Assembly (NCBI RefSeq): GCF_000756655.1
Contig: NZ_ARXU01000013.1
Coordinates: 40,721 to 104,720 of the forward strand
Direction: 5' to 3'
Source: Alcanivorax jadensis T9
GTDB lineage: Bacteria; Pseudomonadota; Gammaproteobacteria; Pseudomonadales; Alcanivoracaceae
DNA: 64,000 nucleotides
A model generated the notes under the pieces. It was given only the letters and a program-made list of their open reading frames with translations. It made no database searches and was not told the origin of the DNA. Both the position numbers and the translations under genes were made by a program. Of the stretch, positions 44,243 to 53,127 are shown piece by piece. How positions within the stretch are numbered: the stretch's first letter is position 1; every line of letters starts with the position of its first letter.

Positions 44243-45745
44243 ATGACGGTGATTCGCCAGGATGACCTGATTCAGAGCGTGGCCGATGCCTTGCAGTATA
44301 TCTCTTACTACCACCCGGTGGATTTCATCCGCGCGGTGAAAGAAGCCTACGAGAAGGAAGAGAGCAAGGCTGCCAAGGACGCCATGGCGCAGATCCTGGT
44401 CAACTCCCGCATGGCCGCCATGGGCCGTCGCCCGATCTGCCAGGACACCGGTATCGTGACCGTGTTTGCCAAGGTGGGCATGAATGTCACCGTTGAAGGC
44501 GACATGAGCCTGGACGACATGATCAACGAAGGCGTGCGTCGGGCCTACAACCACCCGGAGAATGTGTTGCGCGCCTCGGTGCTGGCGGACCCGGACGGCA
44601 AACGTGCCAACACCAAGGACAATACTCCTGCGGTGATCAACTACTCCATCGTGCCCGGTGACACCCTGGAAATCGATGTGGCCGCCAAAGGCGGTGGTTC
44701 AGAAGCGAAATCCAAGTTCGCCATGCTCAACCCGTCCGACTCCGTGGTGGACTGGGTGCTGGAACAGATTCCCAAGATGGGTGCTGGCTGGTGCCCGCCA
44801 GGCATGCTTGGCATCGGCATCGGCGGCACCGCCGAGAAGGCCATGCTGATCGCCAAGGAATCCCTGATGGACCCGATCGACATCCATGAGCTGCAGGCCC
44901 GTGGTGCCCAGACCCGCTCTGAGGAGTTGCGTCTGGAGTTGTTCGAAAAAGTGAATGCCCTCGGTGTTGGCGCCCAGGGCCTGGGCGGCTTGACCACCGT
45001 GCTGGACGTAAAAGTAGTGGATTACCCCACCCACGCGGCCAACAAGCCGGTGGCGCTGATCCCCAACTGCGCGGCTACCCGCCATGCGCATTTCATCCTT
45101 GATGGCAGCGGCCCGGCTGATCTGAAGGCACCGGACCTGGAAGAGTGGCCGGACATTGCCTGGGGCAACGACGAAGGCGCCAAGCGCGTCAATCTGGACA
45201 CGGTCACCCCGGAAGAGGTGCAGACCTGGCAGCCCGGCGACACCCTGCTGCTCTCTGGCAAGCTGCTCACCGGCCGCGATGCGGCCCACAAGCGCATGGT
45301 AGAAATGCTGGCTAACGGCGAAAAACTGCCCGTGGACTTCACCAACCGCTTTATCTACTACGTGGGTCCGGTGGACCCGGTGGGTGACGAAGTCGTCGGC
45401 CCCGCCGGTCCGACCACGGCCACCCGTATGGACAAGTTCACCCGTACCATGCTGGAAGAAACCGGTCTGATCGGCATGGTCGGCAAGGCCGAGCGTGGCG
45501 ATACCGCCATCGAAGCCATCAAGGACAACAAGGCGGTGTACCTGATGGCCGTGGGTGGCGCTGCCTATCTGGTGTCCAAGGCGATCCGTAAATCCCGCGT
45601 GGCTGCCTTTGAAGATCTGGGCATGGAAGCCATCTACGAATTCGAAGTGGAAGATATGCCGGTTACCGTGGCAGTGGACTCCACGGGTGAATCCGTTCAC
45701 AAGACCGGCCCGGTGATCTGGAAAGAAAAGATCGCTGCACGTTAA
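44243..45745 (+). CDS. Class I fumarate hydratase (Fe-S)
   Basis: A 500-residue [4Fe-4S] fumarase of the FumA/FumB type, converting fumarate to malate in the TCA cycle. Three cluster Cys are visible: RRPICQDTG near residue 66, AGWCPPGML near 186 and NCAATRHAH near 275. The N-terminal alpha and C-terminal beta domains are fused in one chain as in FumA. A terminator follows. Class I enzymes are oxygen and iron sensitive; a class II fumC, if present, is elsewhere. Confidence 0.95.
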   Translation: MTVIRQDDLIQSVADALQYISYYHPVDFIRAVKEAYEKEESKAAKDAMAQILVNSRMAAMGRRPICQDTGIVTVFAKVGMNVTVEGDMSLDDMINEGVRRAYNHPENVLRASVLADPDGKRANTKDNTPAVINYSIVPGDTLEIDVAAKGGGSEAKSKFAMLNPSDSVVDWVLEQIPKMGAGWCPPGMLGIGIGGTAEKAMLIAKESLMDPIDIHELQARGAQTRSEELRLELFEKVNALGVGAQGLGGLTTVLDVKVVDYPTHAANKPVALIPNCAATRHAHFILDGSGPADLKAPDLEEWPDIAWGNDEGAKRVNLDTVTPEEVQTWQPGDTLLLSGKLLTGRDAAHKRMVEMLANGEKLPVDFTNRFIYYVGPVDPVGDEVVGPAGPTTATRMDKFTRTMLEETGLIGMVGKAERGDTAIEAIKDNKAVYLMAVGGAAYLVSKAIRKSRVAAFEDLGMEAIYEFEVEDMPVTVAVDSTGESVHKTGPVIWKEKIAAR

Positions 45746-45763
45746 GCTCCTGCAAGTCTCGGA

Positions 45764-45792
45764 GGGGGTAGCCTGGCTACCCCCTTTCTTTC
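45764..45792 (+). terminator. Rho-independent terminator after fumarase
   Basis: Stem GGGGGTAGC / GCTACCCCC with a three-base loop followed by TTTCTTT. It lies 18 bp after the fumarase stop. Confidence 0.8.
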
Positions 45793-45821
45793 CGTCCCGA
45801 TCTCACAGGTGACGTTCTGTT

Positions 45822-46658
45822 GTGCGTATTGTTCCGGCTTTTCTCACTGGGTGTCTGGTAGCTGCTGTCAGCGGTTGCAGCACTGTTGTGCCGACCACGG
45901 CCGACTGGCTGGGCTGGACCCGTGCGCCGGCCCAGGTGGATGGCCTGGACTACCATGAGATCGACGCACTGGGCGCCCGGGTAGGGGGCTGTCAGTCTCT
46001 CTATGAGCATCACCGTGAGGCGCGTTACCTGAAAGAGCAGCAGGCGGTGGTATGGCTGGATGATTGCGTGGAGCAAATCGCCGGAGCCCGCAAGGCCCGC
46101 CACTATGCGCAACAGGTGGATCTGGAGGTGGAAAGTGCCTGGCAGGCAGTGCTGGCCCACAAGGAAGCGCAGCGTCGACAGGCACAGCGGCGGCGGGAGA
46201 TTCGTGAGGGCATGCGCCAGGCCCAGCAAATGGCGGAAACCTTGCGCAATGCCGAAGAGGAACAGGAAAAGGCTCAGAGCCAGCGGCTGGAGAGGCTGGA
46301 CGGCGCCAATATCCACAGCCTGATGCTGGAAGTACCCAACCTGCCACTGGCGTTTACCGTGGGCTCCGCCTCGGACATGACTTTGAAACGGTTTCTGGCC
46401 TGTCTGGAAGTGCTGTATCCCAATGAGGGGTACCAGATCCGGCGTGATGGCGACAAGCTGACGGTGAAGGCGGAACGAGCCACCATGATGCGCGGTGATG
46501 TGCTGCTGGAAAGTCGCTATACGAGAATCTGGGACAACTGGACCTTGCAGTACCTGTCGGTGGGTGAGATCCGGGCGGAAAATGCCCAGGATCGCTACGT
46601 GCTTGCCCAGAACCTGCTGGGTTCCCAGTGTCAGCCTGACCGCCAAGCGGGTAATTAA
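45822..46658 (+). CDS. Unrecognised lipoprotein with coiled coil
   Basis: A 278-residue protein with a lipobox (AAVSGC at residues 14-19). A middle segment (residues about 105-165) of RRQAQRRREIREGMRQAQQMAETLRNAEEEQEKAQSQRL type is a charged coiled coil; the C-terminal 110 residues look globular (FTVGSASDMTLKRFLACLEVLYP). Start is GTG preceded by AGGTGA at 9 bases. No family recognised. Monocistronic, directly after the fumarase terminator. Confidence 0.72.
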   Translation: MRIVPAFLTGCLVAAVSGCSTVVPTTADWLGWTRAPAQVDGLDYHEIDALGARVGGCQSLYEHHREARYLKEQQAVVWLDDCVEQIAGARKARHYAQQVDLEVESAWQAVLAHKEAQRRQAQRRREIREGMRQAQQMAETLRNAEEEQEKAQSQRLERLDGANIHSLMLEVPNLPLAFTVGSASDMTLKRFLACLEVLYPNEGYQIRRDGDKLTVKAERATMMRGDVLLESRYTRIWDNWTLQYLSVGEIRAENAQDRYVLAQNLLGSQCQPDRQAGN

Positions 46659-46730
46659 GCCGCTTGCTCACCGTTTCTTAACGGCCCACCCCAAGCTCTA
46701 AATCCCTGAACACGTGATTATCATTCTGTA

Positions 46731-46812
46731 CCGTAGGTGGATTAGCCGTAGGCGTAATCTACATATTCACGGTGTGCTGGTGGATTACGCTTGAAGCTAA
46801 TCCACCCTACGC
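46731..46812. repeat. GGTGGATTA-type inverted repeat
   Basis: Arms CCGTAGGTGGATTAGCCGTA and GCTAATCCACCCTACGC with inner GGCGTAATCTAC / GGTGGATTACGC. A more degenerate member of the family at 31010-31113. Lies just after the lipoprotein gene. Confidence 0.75.
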
Positions 46813-46963
46813 AACTGGCCTTAGGCTGGGTTTCTTTTTGCAAAACCCTGCCAGCCAGATCTGTCGAATAAGTCCGGGAGCCCGGCCCCATCCCTGGGGC
46901 TACGGAGATCAATCAGGTCTTCCTGGGGTCACAGTACGAAGGCCTGGGGCCACCCGGACAATC

Positions 46964-46992
46964 AATATACTGTTCATTTGATCAGTAGTCAA
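46964..46992 (-). promoter_or_regulatory. Orphan LexA-type box overlapping a sigma-70 promoter
   Basis: TACTGTTCATTTGATCAGTA (46968-46987) fits the LexA palindrome TACTG-N10-CAGTA. On the minus strand TTGACT (46987-46992) and TATATT (46964-46969) are spaced exactly 17 bp, so the box covers the promoter. A transcript would run left from about 46957 through a gene-free interval with a GGGTTT...AAACCC hairpin (46834-46854) toward the repeat at 46731-46812. No convincing protein is encoded there. Together with the repeat at 47021 this describes the 450-bp gap. Confidence 0.5.
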
Positions 46993-47020
46993 TCAAAGCC
47001 TCCGAACCTGCCTTGGTCCA

Positions 47021-47103
47021 CCGTAGGAGCGGCGCTCGAGCCGCGAACCGTACTTGGGAATGCTTTCGCAAGTAAGTTCGCGGCTCGAGCGCCGCTCCTA
47101 CAG
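47021..47103. repeat. GTAGGAGC-type inverted repeat
   Basis: CCGTAGGAGCGGCGCTCGAG and CTCGAGCGCCGCTCCTACAG, with inner GCGAACCGTACTT / AAGTAAGTTCGC, form a near-perfect 34-bp hairpin directly after the RND gene stop, so it probably ends that transcript. Confidence 0.82.
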
Positions 47104-47109
47104 CTGGCT

Positions 47110-49773
47110 TCAACCCGCCTGTAGCTTCGGCTTGACCGAGATCAACAGCGCCGGCAGCAGGGTCAGGTTGCTGAGCAGGGCCACCAGCATGGCCAGACCG
47201 GTGAGCAGGCCGAAGTACACTGTGGGGTTGAAGTTGGAGAACGCCAGAATCGAGAAGCCGGCAATGATGGTCAGCGAGGTGTAGTACATGGCCTTGCCGA
47301 TGGAGCCGTGGCAGCGCTTCATGGTGGCCACGTAGTCATTATCTTTCGGCAGCTCTTCATGGAAGCGGTGGATGTAGTGAATGGTGTCATCCACGGCAAT
47401 GCCGATAGTGATGGCGGTGATGGTGATAGTCATCAGATCCAGCGGCAGGCCGATCCAGCCCATCAGCCCCAGCACCAGCGATGCGGAGATCAGGCTCGGT
47501 ACCATGCTGATAAGCGCCACCGGCAGGCTGCGGAAGAGAATCAGCAGCATCACCAGAATAGCGGCGAACACATAGCCCAGGGTCTTGATCTGGGAATCGA
47601 ACAGGCTCTGCAGCATGTTGTTGTAAAGCACCATGGCGCCGGTCAGATGCACCTGTTCTGGTTGCAGGCCGAAGTTGTTTTCCATATCGGTGCGGATCTT
47701 GGCCAGCAGCTCGTTGCGATTCAGGTTTTCATCCGAGTCAATCACCCGCACGCTGAAACGCACCTGATTGCCGTCGTCGGACAGATAGGGGCGCACCAGC
47801 TGGTCGCGCAGGTCCTCGGGGATGAAGCTGGCCAGCAGCATCAGCTGCACATAGCTGAGCGGCCCCTCGTTCAGTTTTTCCGCTACCTTGTAGGTAGTGG
47901 CGATGGACAACACCTTGCCGGTTTCCGGCAGGGATTGCAGGTAGTTCTGGATCTCCACCAGCTGGGCCAGACGCGCCGGGGTAAACCAGTAGGCACCTTT
48001 CAGCGGATTGGGTTTGGCCTGTTTAGATTCGGCAAACGGGTCCTCTGACGGTGCGCTGGCAAAGGGATCTTCGCTGCCGGAGGCGTCAGAGAACGGATCA
48101 CTGTCACCTTCCGCAAACGGATCCGGCTCGGCACTGGTGAACGGGTCGCTATCGTCACCTGCCGCGAACGGATCTGTTGCGGCGCTATCGTCCATGGATT
48201 CACCATCCCAGCCGGTAGCCGGCGGGGATGAGGCTGTCGCAGTCTGGGCTTCAGTACTGGGTGCATCGATGACGATATCCAGCGGAGTCGTGCCCCCCAG
48301 CTTGCGATCAATCTGCAGCATGCCCTGGTAGATTTCCGTGTCTTTCTGGAAATAGTCGATAAAGCGGTTTTCCACCGTCAATCGGCTGACGCCCCACAGT
48401 GAGGCGATCACGGTGATAATGGCCAGCACCATCAGGGTAGGGCGGTGTCGTTCGGTAAAGTCGGCAAACGCCAGGGTGAACTTGCGGCTGAAGTCACGCC
48501 CCTGTTGGGGTTGGCCGGCCTTCAACAGACCCAGCAGGGCCGGGAAAACCAGAAAACAGACCACCAGCGACACGCCCAGACCAAAGGTCATCATCCAGCC
48601 GAAGTCGATCACCGGGCGAATCCCGCTGATCACCAGAGAAGAAAAGCCCACCATGGTGGTGAGGATCATGTAGATCATGGGCCGCATCATGTGGGCGGCG
48701 GTTTCCCGGATCAGCCACTTCTGGCTCGCATCCGGATTCTCCTCGTGCAGTTCCCGGAAGCGCACGGTCAAGTGGATGGTGATCGACATGGTGATAATCA
48801 GCAGCAGCGATATGTAATTGCTACTGATTACCGAGACTTTCCAGTCCATCCAGCCCAGCCAGCCGGTTACGGTCAGCACGGTGACACCACAGCAGGCCAG
48901 GGGCACTATCACCCAGCGAGGGCGGCGGAAAATCATGAACAGGGTGACGATCAGGAAGGCCAGCACGCCGATCCCGAAAATTTTCAGGTCTGCGCGAATG
49001 AAACGCACCAGGTCAGTGGCGATCATGGGCACCCCGCCCAGGAACAGTTTTGCCTCGTCCCGGTAGCTGTCCATGATATCGCGCACTTGATCAATTTCGC
49101 CGGCGGTGCGTTCCTGAATCTGGCTGCTGTAGTCACTGAAGGCCTGTGAGGCTTCTTCCAGCGCCTGCTCGCCGTCTTCGTCCAGTTGACCCTCGTGTTT
49201 CTGAGTGCGCAGCTCATTACGCTGGTAGAGCAGCTCGTAATACTTTTCGTCGCGCTCGAAACTCACCAGCAAGGCAGTGGTGTTGCCGTCGTCGCTGACC
49301 AGCAGATCTTCATACAGCGGGTTTTCTTCGGTGAATTCCTTTTCTGCCAGTGACAGGTCCACATCCTGGTCGGTGAGGGTGCGGTAGTCGTTGGCCAGGT
49401 CGCTGAATTCCACCTGGGGACTGAACAGCAGCGGCACATCCAGCATGCTGTACACCGAACTGACCCGGTCGACCTGTTTCAGATCGTTCTGCAGCGCCTG
49501 CAGGTGTGTGAGAGTGTCCCGCTGAAACAGGGGAGCCTGGGACGGGGTGTAGGTGATGATCAGGAAATCACTGCCGCCATAGCGCTTGGAGATTTTCCGG
49601 TAATACTGCAATGCCTCATCGTTCTCGAGCACCAGCGAATCTGCTGATGCATCAATCTTGAACTCCCGGGCCTGCCAGGCAGAAACAGCACAGAGCAGGG
49701 CCAGCAGAGCCAGCCAGAAAACCGGGTGTGCCAGCACAACCCGGCAGTAGGCATTAAACAGTCGATGAGTCAT
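47110..49773 (-). CDS. MMPL/RND family transporter with DPF-repeat insert
   Basis: An 887-residue inner-membrane protein of the RND superfamily, MMPL branch: single N-terminal helix, large periplasmic loop, helices 2-6 near residues 265-430 (SIQ-type TMSITIHLTVRFRELHEE, MILTTMVGFSSLVISG), a second periplasmic loop, and helices 8-12 near 720-880 (ITITAITIGIAVDDTIHYIHRFHEE, with Asp pair for proton coupling). The second loop contains a low-complexity acidic insert at residues about 528-585 with six DPF repeats. Substrate unknown; lipids or hydrophobics are common for this group. Likely co-transcribed after the SRPBCC gene (34 bp gap). Confidence 0.9.
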   Translation of the reverse strand: MTHRLFNAYCRVVLAHPVFWLALLALLCAVSAWQAREFKIDASADSLVLENDEALQYYRKISKRYGGSDFLIITYTPSQAPLFQRDTLTHLQALQNDLKQVDRVSSVYSMLDVPLLFSPQVEFSDLANDYRTLTDQDVDLSLAEKEFTEENPLYEDLLVSDDGNTTALLVSFERDEKYYELLYQRNELRTQKHEGQLDEDGEQALEEASQAFSDYSSQIQERTAGEIDQVRDIMDSYRDEAKLFLGGVPMIATDLVRFIRADLKIFGIGVLAFLIVTLFMIFRRPRWVIVPLACCGVTVLTVTGWLGWMDWKVSVISSNYISLLLIITMSITIHLTVRFRELHEENPDASQKWLIRETAAHMMRPMIYMILTTMVGFSSLVISGIRPVIDFGWMMTFGLGVSLVVCFLVFPALLGLLKAGQPQQGRDFSRKFTLAFADFTERHRPTLMVLAIITVIASLWGVSRLTVENRFIDYFQKDTEIYQGMLQIDRKLGGTTPLDIVIDAPSTEAQTATASSPPATGWDGESMDDSAATDPFAAGDDSDPFTSAEPDPFAEGDSDPFSDASGSEDPFASAPSEDPFAESKQAKPNPLKGAYWFTPARLAQLVEIQNYLQSLPETGKVLSIATTYKVAEKLNEGPLSYVQLMLLASFIPEDLRDQLVRPYLSDDGNQVRFSVRVIDSDENLNRNELLAKIRTDMENNFGLQPEQVHLTGAMVLYNNMLQSLFDSQIKTLGYVFAAILVMLLILFRSLPVALISMVPSLISASLVLGLMGWIGLPLDLMTITITAITIGIAVDDTIHYIHRFHEELPKDNDYVATMKRCHGSIGKAMYYTSLTIIAGFSILAFSNFNPTVYFGLLTGLAMLVALLSNLTLLPALLISVKPKLQAG

Positions 49774-49807
49774 GAAGGAATCCGTTCAGGGTCAGTAAAG
49801 CCGGTTT

Positions 49808-50239
49808 TTAGAACATGGCAGCATATTCTGCTGCAAAGCGGGTATCGAAACGGTGAATCAGTTTGCCGGCCGGCCAGGCCAACAGGGTAAGTAGCCCCTC
49901 GGTCCATTCTTCCTGATGCACCCGGCAACCACCCTGGCCATCATCGATAAAGGTAAAGCGATGGGTAATGCGGGCGAAGGGCAGATGCAAGCCCCAGGTG
50001 ATGCGCTCGTTTTCCTTGTACTCCATCACCCTTACCACCACCGGCGCCGGTGGCAGGCCGGGCAAGTCTGCCACAAACAACAGCAGGGCGCCGGGTCGCC
50101 AATTGCCGTTGAGCAGGCGGGCATGGCGGACGACTGAGCACCAGTTCTGCCAGTTGGCCGCGTCGGTAAACAATTTGAAGGCCTGCTTGCGGGAGGCCCG
50201 GGTGTCGGTGACCTCGTCGACCAGATAGCGTTTGAGCAT
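49808..50239 (-). CDS. SRPBCC family protein
   Basis: A 143-residue START-like protein with the helix-grip fold: KQAFKLFTDAANWQNWCSVVRHARL, a GALLLFVADLPGLPPAPVVVRVMEY strand region, and a long C-terminal helix (GLLTLLAWPAGKLIHRFDTRFAAEYAAMF). Such proteins bind hydrophobic ligands in an internal cavity. It precedes the RND gene on the same strand and is divergent from an AraC regulator, suggesting a regulated lipid-handling unit. Start MLKRYLVDEVTD has only a weak ribosome site. Confidence 0.8.
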   Translation of the reverse strand: MLKRYLVDEVTDTRASRKQAFKLFTDAANWQNWCSVVRHARLLNGNWRPGALLLFVADLPGLPPAPVVVRVMEYKENERITWGLHLPFARITHRFTFIDDGQGGCRVHQEEWTEGLLTLLAWPAGKLIHRFDTRFAAEYAAMF

Positions 50240-50382
50240 AATCGATCCGGTTGTTGTTATGGGTGAGGGTAGAGTACTCACTGTCTCTGCTAACCTCCAG
50301 TCGGTCAAACGGGCCAATCCATCACGGTTGGTTGACCTGTCCGGAGCCTTTGCCTAGTTTCGGGAGATTGCGAGGAAACACC

Positions 50383-51402
50383 ATGACCACAACGTTGCTT
50401 CCGGCTTCCATTCTACCCGGCCTCCTCGAGGTATCACTGCGCAGCCGTCTGGATGTGCAATCCCTGTTCGAGCGTGCCGGTATTGATGCTGACATTGTTG
50501 GCCGCAACGACCGGTTTATCAGCTTGCTGCAACTGGACGAGCTGCTTTATTCCGCGTTCACTGAAAGTGATGACCCGTTGTTCGGCTTGCACGTAGGGGC
50601 CGATAACCACTATGGCAATCTGGACCTGCTGGGTAACCTGATGGCCACGGCCGATACGCTGGAACAGGGTCTGGCCATGCTGTTTCGCTACAAGGATCTG
50701 GTGGTCCCCTATCTGGCCTTTACCCTGGAGACGCTTGGCAATGACGTGATGCTGGCCGTGGCCAGCAAGGACCCGAGCCTTCGCTTTACCGCCACCCGCA
50801 CCCACAATGAAGTGGTGGTGGCAACCATGGTTGCCATCGGTCGCTCTCTGCTGGGGGGGAACATGCCGGTGAGTGCTGCCTGGTTTCTGCATGGCGAGCC
50901 GGTGGCGGATCAGGTAGCGGTCTACCAGCAGTTTTTCCGGTGCCCGTTACACTTCACGCAGCAATACAATGCCATCACCATTCCCGCCAGCCTGTTAGCC
51001 GAGCCTCTGCCCAGGGCCTATCCCAAATACAATGAGCGCCTGCGCCAATCCGCTGACCAGGTGCTGTCTGGTTTGTCACGGGCTGCCGGTGTTTCCGGCC
51101 AGGTGATCAAGCAACTTGAGATCATGCTGGGTGGTCAGGGCGTGACCATGGAAGCGGTGGCCGACGCCCTGGCCATGACGCCCCGCACTCTGCAGCGTCG
51201 CCTGCAGGAGGAAGGCACCCGCTTCGCCCAGCTTCGCGACCAGGTCCGCCACCAGCATGCCTGTCAGGCTCTGCGCGAGCCGGGCTGTGACATGCAGGCA
51301 CTGGCTCTGGAGCTGGGCTTTTCCGATACCGCCAATTTTTACCATGCCTTCAAGCGGTGGCAAGGTTGTGCACCGGGTCAGTACCGGCGGCAGTTTGGTT
51401 GA
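50383..51402 (+). CDS. AraC family regulator (arabinose-binding-like N-domain)
   Basis: A 339-residue regulator of the same layout as the one near 23.8 kb: Arabinose_bd-like N-domain (DPLFGLHVGADNHYGNLDLLGNLMATADTLEQGLAMLFRYKDL) and C-terminal HTH_18 (VTMEAVADALAMTPRTLQRRLQEEGTRF and DMQALALELGFSDTANFYHAFKRWQGCAPGQYRRQ). ATG follows GAGGAAA. Divergent from SRPBCC-RND across 143 bp, so these are the most likely targets, by inference from position only. Confidence 0.9.
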   Translation: MTTTLLPASILPGLLEVSLRSRLDVQSLFERAGIDADIVGRNDRFISLLQLDELLYSAFTESDDPLFGLHVGADNHYGNLDLLGNLMATADTLEQGLAMLFRYKDLVVPYLAFTLETLGNDVMLAVASKDPSLRFTATRTHNEVVVATMVAIGRSLLGGNMPVSAAWFLHGEPVADQVAVYQQFFRCPLHFTQQYNAITIPASLLAEPLPRAYPKYNERLRQSADQVLSGLSRAAGVSGQVIKQLEIMLGGQGVTMEAVADALAMTPRTLQRRLQEEGTRFAQLRDQVRHQHACQALREPGCDMQALALELGFSDTANFYHAFKRWQGCAPGQYRRQFG

Positions 51403-51440
51403 GCCTCGGCATCCTGCCGGAGTGAAAATCACGCCCACAA

Positions 51441-51470
51441 AAAAAGCCGCCTGAAGAGGCGGCTTTTCTG
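51441..51470. terminator. Bidirectional terminator between araC-type gene and tRNA
   Basis: GCCGCCT GAAG AGGCGGC stem with seven As on one side and TTTT on the other. Serves the tRNA on the minus strand (T-run of seven) and the regulator gene on the plus strand. Confidence 0.88.
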
Positions 51471-51478
51471 TGATTCGA

Positions 51479-51554
<76 letters not shown>

Positions 51555-51578
51555 ATGCCCAGTACTCAGGGCGGCGCT

Positions 51579-51606
51579 AGTTTAGCAGGACGCCCCGGGC
51601 TGGCAA
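51579..51606 (-). promoter_or_regulatory. tRNA-Thr promoter
   Basis: On the minus strand TTGCCA and TAAACT are spaced by 16 bp, followed by the GC-rich discriminator AGCGCCGCCC typical of stringently controlled stable-RNA promoters, with the tRNA starting about 25 bases downstream. Confidence 0.6.
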
Positions 51607-51615
51607 GTATTGGCG

Positions 51616-53127
51616 TCAAGAAACCTGCTTGATGCCGGCCAGTTTGCGGGCATGCCATTTTTTGGTTTCCACATCCATACCGCGCAGGATCTGGATACGC
51701 TGGGCCTGGGGGCTGCCGGCACCGTGCATGGATTCAGTGAGGTAACCCACCGCGTTGCGGCCCAGGGTCATGTTCTCGATGAGGCGCAGGATACGCATGC
51801 GGTCCTCGGTGGGGATATCGTCTCGGCCTTTCAGGAAGCGACGGATGATGTCGCCGGCTTCTTCGTTATCCAGATCCTGCTCGCTGGGCATGGTCACCAT
51901 GATGCCGCCGGCGATATCCTGGGCGAGACGGGAGATCTCATAGGGAAAGCGGGTGACGTTATGTTTGCAGACGTTGGCCAGCATGGTGTCGTTCATGAAT
52001 ATGCCGCTGGGCATTTTCTTGGCTTCATGGGAACTGGCAATACCGGAGGAGTAGATAGTCTCGTTCAGGTGAGTCATTTCTACCAGCTTGTCACGCAGGT
52101 GACTGACTTTTTCCAGGCCGTTGTATTCCACGATTGACGCGGCGGCTCCCACCAGTACATCGCCCAGTCCGGTTTTACACACGTAGCTGGCTCGGTGGTA
52201 GGCGGTGAAGCGGGTTACCAGTTCCTGGGCGAATTGGTATTGGCCATCCATGAAGACATGCTCGTTGGGGATGAAGACGTCATCGAAGTACACCAGCACT
52301 TCCTGGCCACCATACTGGGCGTTGCCCTGGTCGATGTCGCCGGGTTCCATGGCGCGGGTGTCACAACTCTGGCGGCCGTAGATATAGGTGATGCCCTCGG
52401 CGTCACCAGGGATCATGCCAACGACGGCATAATCCTTGTCAGCTTCGCTCAGGTTCATGGTGGGCAGCACACAGATCCAGTGCTGGTTCCAGCCGCCGGT
52501 CATGTGGGCCTTCACGCCTTTCACGTAGATTCCCTTGTCAGTGCGACGCGTGACACGCATGAACATGTCAGGATCAGCCTGCTCGGAAGGACGCTTGCTG
52601 CGATCGCCTTTCGGGTCGGTCATGCCGGCGGCGATGAGGATGTTCTTGCGCTGGGCTTCCTTGAGGAAGTCCAGATAACGCTGGTGGTAATTGGTGCCGT
52701 GTTTCTCGTCGATCTCGTAGGTCACGGAGTGCAGCACACTGATAGTGTCCAGCCCAGTGCATCGCTGGAAGCAGGTGCCGGTGATCTGGCCCATGCGGCG
52801 CTGCATCTTGTTCTTCATTACCAGATCGCCGGGAGATTCCACGATGTGCAGGAAACGATTTACCTGGGCGTCGATCAGCGGGGACCAGGCCGTGGCCAGT
52901 TCCGGATCGTCGATGGCCAGGTCATAACTGGCGCGCAGGGCGTTGATGCTGGGCTTGATGATCGGGTGGTCGGCGGGCTCATCAATCAGCTCACCAAACA
53001 GGAACAGGCGTGTGCCGCGGTTGCGCAGGCTGGCCAGGTAATCGTCACCGGTCTTGAGGACGGAAAAGCGGTTCCAGCGCTGTTCGGCGCTTTCCTCGCG
53101 GCGCGGGGCAGGGGTCGCGGCGTTCAT
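51616..53127 (-). CDS. 4-hydroxybutyryl-CoA dehydratase / HpaB-family enzyme
   Basis: A 503-residue acyl-CoA-dehydrogenase-like flavoprotein of the HpaB/AbfD superfamily. Residues 1-270 form the HpaB N-domain (SVLHSVTYEIDEKHGTNYHQRYLDFLKEAQ; DPKGDRSKRPSEQADPDMFMRV), the rest the C-domain (YHRASYVCKTGLGDVLVGAAASIVEYNG). Cys119 and Cys123 (CFQRC) with His311 and Cys317 correspond to the four ligands of the [4Fe-4S] cluster in clostridial AbfD, which HpaB hydroxylases lack, so a CoA-linked dehydratase or isomerase is more likely than a phenol hydroxylase. ATG at 53127 follows AGGAGGCACC. No reductase partner (HpaC) is nearby. Confidence 0.82.
   Translation of the reverse strand: MNAATPAPRREESAEQRWNRFSVLKTGDDYLASLRNRGTRLFLFGELIDEPADHPIIKPSINALRASYDLAIDDPELATAWSPLIDAQVNRFLHIVESPGDLVMKNKMQRRMGQITGTCFQRCTGLDTISVLHSVTYEIDEKHGTNYHQRYLDFLKEAQRKNILIAAGMTDPKGDRSKRPSEQADPDMFMRVTRRTDKGIYVKGVKAHMTGGWNQHWICVLPTMNLSEADKDYAVVGMIPGDAEGITYIYGRQSCDTRAMEPGDIDQGNAQYGGQEVLVYFDDVFIPNEHVFMDGQYQFAQELVTRFTAYHRASYVCKTGLGDVLVGAAASIVEYNGLEKVSHLRDKLVEMTHLNETIYSSGIASSHEAKKMPSGIFMNDTMLANVCKHNVTRFPYEISRLAQDIAGGIMVTMPSEQDLDNEEAGDIIRRFLKGRDDIPTEDRMRILRLIENMTLGRNAVGYLTESMHGAGSPQAQRIQILRGMDVETKKWHARKLAGIKQVS

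Noticed and set aside
44699..45700. 333-codon minus-strand frame in the fumarase region
   Set aside because: Antisense shadow of a full-length class I fumarase with its three cluster Cys.
46772..46981. 69-codon plus-strand frame in the gap after the coiled-coil lipoprotein
   Set aside because: Runs through an inverted-repeat arm, has no ribosome site and no protein-like pattern.
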